20,764 bases of DNA from the IMG/VR virus record IMGVR_UViG_3300029448_000547, positions 1 through 20,764 of that record; one strand, given 5' to 3'. A program made the translations under genes and the position numbers. Source of the stretch: a virus. Below the pieces are notes generated by a model. It saw only the letters and a program-made list of their open reading frames with translations. It did no database searches and was not told the origin of the DNA. Shown here in pieces: positions 14,522 through 20,764 of this stretch. Within the stretch, counting starts at the first letter, position 1; the number at the start of each line of letters is the position of its first letter.

Positions 14522-16375
14522 TTAGTTGGATACTGCTGCTGCATATGCTCGTGCTTGAGGTAATCCAGTTCCTGGTGCCGATGTTGTTTCATTCGAAAAA
14601 TCAAGACGGTCTATTGTACAGACATAAGGTGGAGCTAAACCACCAGCAAAGTAACCATAAGAATTGCTTGAGGTTGCTGCTAACCTCCTCCTTGCTTGAG
14701 GTAAATCACCTATGTCTGATATAGTCTCATTAGAGAAATCAAGACGATATATTGTACCGACAACTGTAGATCCATCGATACCACCACCAAAATAACCATA
14801 AGAACTATTTGAGACTGCTGCTAAATAATTGCTTGCTTGAGGTAATCCAGTTCCTGGTGCCGATGTTGTTTCATTCGAAAAATCAAGAAGTTGTATTCCA
14901 GCAGGAGGAGGACTAGTACTACCACCACCAAAGTAACCATAAGAACTACTTGATACTGCTGCCAAAAGATATCTTGCTTCAGGTAAACCAGTTCCTGGTA
15001 CCGATGTGGTTTCACTAGAGAAATCAATCCGGTCTATTGTGCAATAATTAATCGGAGGTGGAAATGAACTACCTCCGGCAAAGTAACCATAAGAACTATT
15101 TGAAGTTGCTGCAAGAAAATCTCTTTTTGAAGATAACTTATTACCTAGTACCGATGTAGTCTCATTAGAGAAATCAAGACGGTCGATTGTGCAGACCTCA
15201 GGTGGTGCCTCACCACCTCCAAAGTATCCATAAAAACTACTCGATACTGCTGCTAAACCAGCTCTTGCTTGAGGTAAATCACCTATGTCTGATGCAGTTT
15301 CATTAGAGAAATCAAGACGGTCTACTGTGCTATGATAAATTGAAGGTGGAGTTGAAAAACCACCACCAAAGTAACCATAAGTTCTTGAACCTTTTATTCG
15401 GTATGATGCTCCTCCGGATATTGCTGCTAAACCAGTTCTTGCTTGAGTTAGATCATTACCTGGTGTCGATAAAGTATCATTCGAAAAATCAATACGATCT
15501 ACTGTGTCCACTATTGGACCAGGTTCACCACCAGCAAAGTAACCATAAGAATTACTTGAGGTTGCTGTTAATTGATCTCTTGCTTGAGATAAATCACCTA
15601 TGTCTAATGCAGTATCATTAGAGAAATCAAGACGTTCGACTGTATCCGTAGAATTACCACCACCAAAGTAACCATGAGAAATACTTTGGGTTGCTGTTAA
15701 AGCAGATCTTGCTAAAGGTAAATCACCCACATCTGATATAGTATCATTAGAGAAATCAAGACGGTCTATTACAGATTTCTGTGGAGGTGGAGATGATGGA
15801 TCAAGCCCACCACCAAAGTAACCATAAGAACTACTTGAACATGCTCCTAACAAATTTCTTGTTTGAGGTAAACCATTCCCTGCTCCAAAAGGCGTCGATA
15901 CAGTCTCATTAGAGAAATCAAGACGGTCGATTGTGCAGACACGACCTGGTATCGTTGGTACAAAACCACCAGCAAAGTAACCATAAGAACTATTTGAGAC
16001 TGCTGCTAAACCAGATCTTGCTTGAGATAAGTCGTCTCCTGGTGAAGAGAAAGTTTCATTCGAAAAATCAAGACGGTCTACCTTTGCCTGGATACTAATG
16101 GTTTGACCACCACCAAAGTAACCATAAGAACTATTTGAGACTGCTGCCATACTTACTAAAGCTTCAGGTAAACCAATTCCTGGTAATGATATAGTATCAT
16201 TAGAGAAATCAAGACGGTCTACTGTACAATATCGTGCTGGTCCCGGTGGCGGTTTATCACCACCACCAAAGTAACCATAAGTAGCACTCTCTGGCCAACT
16301 CTCAAAGTTGTCGTTTTTTACATTTTGAACTTGTTTTTTATATACTCTATCAAGACCAAAAATTCCTTGTACCAT
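14522..16375 (-). CDS. Kelch-like double-propeller adhesin C (probable tail fibre)
   Basis: This 617-residue paralog begins MVQGIFGLDRVYKKQVQNVK and then NDNFESWPESATYGYFGGG. It has the same 6+6 blade plan, with SGGASYRIKGSR at 15383-15418; that linker DNA is identical to the one in B. The blades are more diverged from A and B than those two are from each other. Only five have Cys before TIDR. The loops range from very short (blade 5, GGGNSTDTVERLDF) to long and Pro-rich (blades 1, 4 and 9). A good ribosome-binding sequence (AAGGA) lies about eight bases before the ATG, and the gene starts three bases after the upstream glycosyltransferase stop. Function is inferred as for A. Confidence 0.8.
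   Translation of the reverse strand: MVQGIFGLDRVYKKQVQNVKNDNFESWPESATYGYFGGGDKPPPGPARYCTVDRLDFSNDTISLPGIGLPEALVSMAAVSNSSYGYFGGGQTISIQAKVDRLDFSNETFSSPGDDLSQARSGLAAVSNSSYGYFAGGFVPTIPGRVCTIDRLDFSNETVSTPFGAGNGLPQTRNLLGACSSSSYGYFGGGLDPSSPPPQKSVIDRLDFSNDTISDVGDLPLARSALTATQSISHGYFGGGNSTDTVERLDFSNDTALDIGDLSQARDQLTATSSNSYGYFAGGEPGPIVDTVDRIDFSNDTLSTPGNDLTQARTGLAAISGGASYRIKGSRTYGYFGGGFSTPPSIYHSTVDRLDFSNETASDIGDLPQARAGLAAVSSSFYGYFGGGEAPPEVCTIDRLDFSNETTSVLGNKLSSKRDFLAATSNSSYGYFAGGSSFPPPINYCTIDRIDFSSETTSVPGTGLPEARYLLAAVSSSSYGYFGGGSTSPPPAGIQLLDFSNETTSAPGTGLPQASNYLAAVSNSSYGYFGGGIDGSTVVGTIYRLDFSNETISDIGDLPQARRRLAATSSNSYGYFAGGLAPPYVCTIDRLDFSNETTSAPGTGLPQARAYAAAVSN
14525..16285 (-). repeat. Twelve kelch-like blade repeats of adhesin C
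   Basis: Direct repeats of about 125-160 bases. The framework YGYFxGG, DRLDFSN, and LPQAR is retained in nearly every blade. Blade 10 lacks the DR pair (IQLLDFSNET), and blade 11 reads TIYRLDFSNET. Confidence 0.92.
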
Positions 16376-16378
16376 TAG

Positions 16379-17035
16379 TTATCCTTCGCAGTAAACGTGA
16401 GAACCTACATGTTCCAATCTTATACTACTATTTAACCAAGAAGAATGTCCAACACTTTTTGCTCTCTCAAAAAAAGAAAAATCTTCTGGAAGAAAACTCA
16501 TGTCTTTTCTAATTTCTAAGAAGTAATGATAAGAATTATGATACTCTTTTTCTGTTGGTGGTGTTGAACTATTGTTTGCTGGATAATACTTTAGTTCTTC
16601 ACTATGTTTTTGCTGAATACTTTCGAATACTTTTCTTTTGATTAAACAAAAACCAAATCCAATGGTTTCAATTTTAATCAATTCACCTTCTTCTTCTCTT
16701 GGTTCCGAAAAAGTATAATTGTATTGAAGTGGAATACCTTTCATTGGATAAGCACCACATACAATATCTTTATCGTACTTTAAAAGATTGAATACATCTT
16801 CTGATTGAAATCCAATATCAGCATCAATAAATAATATCCTCTCATACTCAGTATTATTCATAAAGAAGTTTGCTATTCTTGACCTTGCTTTAGTCACAAG
16901 ACTTTCATTTGATATCGTTAAAAGACCATGATCAACTCCGGCACTTCTTAAATTTTTACCAAGATTAAATAATCCCTTTGCAGTTTTATCACTGACTAAT
17001 CCACCATAACAGGGCATTGCAATTAAGATACTCAT
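16379..17035 (-). CDS. DxD-containing glycosyltransferase (GT-A type)
   Basis: The 218-residue product starts with MSILIAMPCYGGLVSDKTAK, a typical GT-A nucleotide-binding strand and loop. It continues with TKARSRIANFFM and RILFIDADIGFQ, in which D71-A-D73 is the metal-binding DxD motif. DIVCGAYPMKG and GFGFCLIKRKVFE follow, as in short GT2-like or Anp1-like transferases of phages and bacteria. It overlaps the preceding oxygenase by four bases (ATGA) and ends three bases before adhesin C, so the three genes are one translational unit. Addition of a sugar to a protein or glycan in the cytoplasm is expected; donor and acceptor are unknown. Confidence 0.85.
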   Translation of the reverse strand: MSILIAMPCYGGLVSDKTAKGLFNLGKNLRSAGVDHGLLTISNESLVTKARSRIANFFMNNTEYERILFIDADIGFQSEDVFNLLKYDKDIVCGAYPMKGIPLQYNYTFSEPREEEGELIKIETIGFGFCLIKRKVFESIQQKHSEELKYYPANNSSTPPTEKEYHNSYHYFLEIRKDMSFLPEDFSFFERAKSVGHSSWLNSSIRLEHVGSHVYCEG

Positions 17036-17613
17036 ACTATTAACTCAACATTAAATGAAATTGAAATTCGATTTTGATCCGATGTATTTGGTGAAACAAA
17101 GTGAGGCAACCAAGAAGGAAATAAAAGCAGTTCTCCTACCTTAGGATGATGTGAAAAATATTCATCCGCAATCAAAGAACTTCTTTGAAAGTCCATCATT
17201 CTTGCAGGTCTTGGATCCTGAAAAACTATTTCATTATTTTCTTCGGGTAATTGTATATAGTATACTCCACTCAACCACCCAGAAGGATGAATATGAGTGA
17301 AATTAAATCCACCTTTTGGATTGATGTTTCCCCACATTGCCCTCACAACCATTTGTGGAAGTTCTTTATTAGACAATCTCTTAGCAATCATTTGTGTAGC
17401 ACTAAGTGCTTCATCTAAAAGTGGTTTAAAAATATCTTCTTTCCATAAAAAAGTATCACTCTGCCAACCATTACGATTACTTCTCCGTTTACCTTCTGTT
17501 CTTTTAGAAAGTTCAGTTAAAAAGTTTTTATACTTTTGATTCTGATATTTATTAAAGATATCAGAAGTATAAAAATTCGTCGGAAAAATAATACCTTCTT
17601 TCAATTGACTCAT
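17032..17613 (-). CDS. 2OG/Fe(II) oxygenase-like protein (TIGR02466-type)
   Basis: The 193-residue protein carries FNFTHIHPSGWLSGVYYIQLP (broken here as FNFTHIHPSGW at about 103-113, then LSGVYYI), the acidic strand EIVFQDPRPAR, and GELLLFPSWLPHFVSPN with the distal H171 and then R182 in NRISISFN. This arrangement matches the TIGR02466 group of putative oxygenases, common in cyanophages. The ATG at 17611-17613 is chosen; the longer frame starts at TTG. No Shine-Dalgarno is visible, and the gene begins 17 bases after the beta-roll fibre stop. It is followed by the DxD glycosyltransferase with a four-base overlap. Hydroxylation of a fibre protein followed by glycosylation is an attractive but unproven idea. 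Confidence 0.85.
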   Translation of the reverse strand: MSQLKEGIIFPTNFYTSDIFNKYQNQKYKNFLTELSKRTEGKRRSNRNGWQSDTFLWKEDIFKPLLDEALSATQMIAKRLSNKELPQMVVRAMWGNINPKGGFNFTHIHPSGWLSGVYYIQLPEENNEIVFQDPRPARMMDFQRSSLIADEYFSHHPKVGELLLFPSWLPHFVSPNTSDQNRISISFNVELIV

Positions 17614-17630
17614 AAAAAAATTCAATAATA

Positions 17631-20600
17631 CTATGTTATATATTTACCTGATAAAGTAGAAGAAAGACTATTTGTAAGAGTGGTTCCGGCAATCCCTACA
17701 ACAACAGTGTCATTTGCAGCAAGATACTTTGGTCTCTCTAAAATCTCAATTACACTATTCTTGGGCACTGTTAAATTATACACCAAGTATCCTTGTCTGG
17801 CACCTGTGGTTAGAATACCTCCGACACTTCCTCCTCGATAAATGGATACTGATGCATCAACATCAATGTCCAAATCATAGTTACATAATCGAATTGATTG
17901 AATAACTGATGGATTTGTAGTTGATGTGAAGAGTTCTGTTCCTGCCGGTGCAGTAACTGTTGCTCCAGTTCCAATAAAATCAGTGTCAGTTTTTTCAGTA
18001 TAAACTATGAATGAATCCAATCCATTATTAACTCCAGTAGCGGTTGTTCCTACTCCAACAAATGCTTGGAATCTTAAAATATCTGATGGTTTCGCAATGA
18101 TTGGTTCTTCTAGGACTTCTAAAGCACCTTGATAAGGAACTACAACTCTTTGTGTAGTTGGAGTATTTTGTCCACCATTAAAGTCATGCCTTGAGCTGAA
18201 GTAGAGGTTTGTATTATAAATGTTCGTTACATGAATAGATTCGATTATATAACTCTTACCTGCTGTTGATGGGAATGTGTGTGCAATTCCAGGTCCAATA
18301 AAGATGTCATTATTTGCTGTAACTGTAGAAAGTCCTGCCTGTGCGGTTCCAATACCACCGGTAACTGAAACATAAACTGATGTTGTAATTCCAGTATTAT
18401 ACTTATCCCCTCCTCCAGCAGGAGCAGGAAGATTGGTGAGGGCAGAACCATCACCAGTAAATTTTGTTGCGGTTAGATTCCCTGTGCTCGGATTATAATT
18501 TAATCCTGTATCAGACTCAGCACCTTGTGCTCCAGTAGCACCATCTACAAATACTGGATATACAGTTTCATTCGTAGAATTGTTAGCAGTTACAGTTACA
18601 TTAGTAGCAGTAGTAGCAGTAGTAGCAGTAGTAGCAGATGTTGCATTACCAGTCAAAGCACCAACAAATGATGTGGCACAGAAGACACCACCAGAAGCCA
18701 TTGCCTTGATTGCCGTTCCATTACCTAAACATACATTAAAGGAACTATCACCTCTTATCCAACGGTCACTTCCATCACCGATTGCTAATTGATCAGTACC
18801 TGTAGTACTAGGAAGTGTAACTTCTCTACCAATAGCAACATTACAACAACCAGTTGTATTTGTGTATCCCGCAAAATCACCTAAGAAAAGATTCTTCTTA
18901 GCTACAGTGGAAGTATCTCTACCTGACTTATTTCCTAAGAAAATATTATCAGCACCGGTGCTCATAGAACATCCGGCAAGACATCCTATCATAATGTTAT
19001 CATTACCAGTTGTAACTGCTTTACCAGCACACATTCCCAAGGCAATATTACAAGCAGCACTAGTAACACTAGTACCAGCATATTCTCCAATGAATACATT
19101 CTTATCACCAGTAGCACCAGCTCCTTTACCAGCATATTTTCCTATTACAATATTATTATCTCCACTGCATACACATGCTCCTGCCTCCATACCAATCGCA
19201 ATATTACTCGAAGCAACATTACAAACACTATTATCTCCACCACCAGCTTTATAACCTAACCATACATTACAACTTCCAGTTCTTGAGCACCATCCGGCAC
19301 AAGTTCCCAGTGCAGTATTAAAACAACCAGTTGTATGTCCAGAAGCAGTATAACATCCAACAAATACGTTTGCATCACCACCTGCTAGCTGATTGCCTGC
19401 GGATTTACCTATCACTACATTACTACTAGAACCGGCAGAACAACATCCGGTATTTCTGCCGATGAATACATTATCACTACCATCATTTACTTTTCCCGAA
19501 TATCCTCCCAAGAAAATATTAGAACTGGTCGTTGTTAAATCATAACCGGCACAGGTTCCAAAAACTATATTTTTGCTACCGGTAGTTAAGTTTTCAAGAG
19601 CGGACTTGCCCAGGGCAATATTACAACCACCACTGGTGATATCATATCCAGCTCGATATCCAAGGAAAATATTTCTAACACCAGTATTATTAGTAACCGT
19701 GGAACTACCCTTTCCTGCTTCATTTCCAAGAAGAATATTATCAGAACCAATTTTACATCTACCGGCACTGTCTCCAATAATAATATTTTGTTGACCCGTT
19801 GTTGCTTTATCTGCCGCAAGATTTCCAAGGAATACATTATTAAATCCCGAGGTCAAGTCATTACCTGCTTGAGTACCAAGAGCAATGTTACTATTACCAG
19901 TTACAGTACCGTCACCACCTGCAGTTTCTCCTAAGAATATATTACTATCACCAGTAGTATTATATCTACCGGCACCTCTTCCCAGGAAAACATTTTTATC
20001 ACCAGATGTAATACTGAATCCGGCAACACATCCCATTGCAATGTTATCACTACCAGTATTGTCACCTCTAGTAGTAGAACCTCTTAATGCTTTTGGTCCA
20101 ATCGCAATATTACGATCACCTGTGCACTGATTATATCCACTATAGCACCCCATAAAAATATTATGATCAGCTGCTATATAATTTCCAGCATTTCTGCCAA
20201 AGAACATGTTATAACATCCGGTAGCAGACCTACCGGCATGTGAACCAAGAATTACATTATAGCAACCGGTATTAAACGAAAATGCACTATAAGATCCTAC
20301 AAAAACATTTGAGTTTGTAGAATATGCATCTCTTCCGGCATTAGTTCCAAGAAAAACATCTCTACAGGAACCACATACAGACATTCCAGCATTTTGTCCA
20401 ACAATGGTGCTTTGTTGAGTACTTACTGTGTTTGTAAAAGAACCACTATTTCCTTGTCCTGCCCTATCTCCTAAGAATACATTAGAATTTCCGGTGCTAT
20501 GACATTTTCCTGCGGCATTTCCTATGAATACTCCACCAGTGCATCCGCAAGCTCCAGCATACTTACCTATAAAAACATTTTCCGAAGTAGCTGTAATGCT

Positions 20601-20764
20601 CCTTCCTGAGTCCTTACCTAAGAAAATATTATTATCACCAGTATTAAGGGTAAAACCAGCATTACATCCCAGAATAATATTATTATCACCACTTGTAACT
20701 GCTTTACCGGCACAAGAACCTAAGAAAACATTGAAACAACCACTAGTTCCATCAAGGTTACATC
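17631..20764 (-). CDS. Long beta-roll tail-fibre protein, N-terminus outside window
   Basis: The frame stays open to the right edge, so the 917 residues from the first internal Met are only part of it; about 1,043 residues are visible. Some 37 repeats of 16-22 residues, N-[VI]-x-[LI]-G-x-x-AG-x-x-x-TTG-x-x, form what resembles the left-handed beta-roll of YadA-type heads and phage fibres. The middle has SFVGALTGNATSATT and a run of Ala-Thr-Thr, then GDGSALTNLPAP, which is typical of fibre stalks. The C-terminus holds two similar beta-sandwich-like domains. No S74 peptidase chaperone is seen at the end. Cysteine is unusually frequent in the repeats. It probably trimerises and serves as a virion fibre; this is inferred from repeat type and neighbours. 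Confidence 0.85.
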   Translation of the reverse strand, partial: CNLDGTSGCFNVFLGSCAGKAVTSGDNNIILGCNAGFTLNTGDNNIFLGKDSGRSITATSENVFIGKYAGACGCTGGVFIGNAAGKCHSTGNSNVFLGDRAGQGNSGSFTNTVSTQQSTIVGQNAGMSVCGSCRDVFLGTNAGRDAYSTNSNVFVGSYSAFSFNTGCYNVILGSHAGRSATGCYNMFFGRNAGNYIAADHNIFMGCYSGYNQCTGDRNIAIGPKALRGSTTRGDNTGSDNIAMGCVAGFSITSGDKNVFLGRGAGRYNTTGDSNIFLGETAGGDGTVTGNSNIALGTQAGNDLTSGFNNVFLGNLAADKATTGQQNIIIGDSAGRCKIGSDNILLGNEAGKGSSTVTNNTGVRNIFLGYRAGYDITSGGCNIALGKSALENLTTGSKNIVFGTCAGYDLTTTSSNIFLGGYSGKVNDGSDNVFIGRNTGCCSAGSSSNVVIGKSAGNQLAGGDANVFVGCYTASGHTTGCFNTALGTCAGWCSRTGSCNVWLGYKAGGGDNSVCNVASSNIAIGMEAGACVCSGDNNIVIGKYAGKGAGATGDKNVFIGEYAGTSVTSAACNIALGMCAGKAVTTGNDNIMIGCLAGCSMSTGADNIFLGNKSGRDTSTVAKKNLFLGDFAGYTNTTGCCNVAIGREVTLPSTTGTDQLAIGDGSDRWIRGDSSFNVCLGNGTAIKAMASGGVFCATSFVGALTGNATSATTATTATTATNVTVTANNSTNETVYPVFVDGATGAQGAESDTGLNYNPSTGNLTATKFTGDGSALTNLPAPAGGGDKYNTGITTSVYVSVTGGIGTAQAGLSTVTANNDIFIGPGIAHTFPSTAGKSYIIESIHVTNIYNTNLYFSSRHDFNGGQNTPTTQRVVVPYQGALEVLEEPIIAKPSDILRFQAFVGVGTTATGVNNGLDSFIVYTEKTDTDFIGTGATVTAPAGTELFTSTTNPSVIQSIRLCNYDLDIDVDASVSIYRGGSVGGILTTGARQGYLVYNLTVPKNSVIEILERPKYLAANDTVVVGIAGTTLTNSLSSTLSGKYIT
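18602..18637 (+). repeat. Tandem 9-base microsatellite inside fibre gene
   Basis: Four exact copies of TAGTAGCAG lie in tandem. They encode the (Ala-Thr-Thr) run of the beta-roll fibre on the opposite strand. Because the unit is a multiple of three, gain or loss of copies would change the linker length without breaking the frame. Confidence 0.92.
18771..20764 (-). repeat. About 37 beta-roll repeats of the fibre protein
   Basis: Repeats of 48-66 bases encode N-[VI]-[FA]-[LI]-G-x-x-[AS]-G units. Cys is favoured at two fixed positions: the second residue after the glycine (as in LGSCAG, LGTCAG, LGMCAG) and just before the next Asn (as in TGCYN, TGCCN, AACN). Some repeats are longer by 4-6 residues and contain TNNTG or RGDNTG insertions. 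The array continues beyond the window edge. Confidence 0.9.

Noticed and set aside
8309-16375. Diversity-generating retroelement driving adhesin loops
   Set aside because: No reverse transcriptase, template repeat or adenine-biased variable repeat at a C-terminus was seen. Variation is in loops of every blade, with length changes, which fits recombination better.
8309-16375. CRISPR-like or tandem non-coding repeats
   Set aside because: The regular plus-strand repeats are the reverse complement of kelch-blade coding sequence in three long open frames. They are not short palindromic repeats with unique spacers.

Overview
This window looks like an accessory, host-interaction stretch of a T4-type marine cyanophage (a myovirus of Prochlorococcus or Synechococcus). 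The evidence is: low-GC DNA with tightly packed genes nearly all on the minus strand; short conserved phage genes; a phage-type glutaredoxin; several 2-oxoglutarate/Fe(II) oxygenases; surface-sugar enzymes; and long repetitive tail-fibre or adhesin genes. There are also promoter-like sites resembling the T4 late promoter (TATAAATA). No rRNA, tRNA, CRISPR array, transposase, integrase or core photosynthesis gene was recognised. The phage and host assignment is inference from gene content.

Layout. (1) Bases 1-2175 hold small minus-strand phage genes. Two of them were too short to be listed as long ORFs: a YRG-motif protein resembling DUF4278, and a 53-residue protein. They are driven by a textbook sigma70-type promoter (758-786) and closed by a strong intrinsic terminator (247-271). 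A three-gene cluster follows (851-1984), preceded by a structured 183-base leader and a late-promoter-like site. (2) Bases 2176-6205 hold a glutaredoxin, a NodU/CmcH-type carbamoyltransferase, a GT9-like glycosyltransferase, a small protein of unknown function and a sulfotransferase; this looks like a glycan-decoration cluster. (3) Bases 6317-8277 hold one plus-strand oxygenase, a protein with a tail-assembly-chaperone-like domain, and a prolyl-4-hydroxylase-like oxygenase. (4) Bases 8309-16375 hold three paralogous proteins of about 615-625 residues. Each is built of twelve kelch-like blades split 6+6 by the same short linker. They are interleaved with an unrecognised 277-residue protein and a glycosyltransferase-FkbM methyltransferase fusion. 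(5) Bases 16379-20764 hold a DxD glycosyltransferase, a third oxygenase, and the 3' part of a very long beta-roll fibre that runs off the window edge.

How they may work together. The three double-propeller proteins and the beta-roll fibre are probably alternative or combined receptor-binding parts of the virion. Their blade framework is nearly constant, while one loop per blade varies strongly in sequence and length. DNA cassettes are shared among the paralogs, which suggests diversification by recombination. The interspersed oxygenases, glycosyltransferases, methyltransferase, sulfotransferase and carbamoyltransferase could modify either the host surface glycan or the phage's own fibres; the sequence alone does not decide which.
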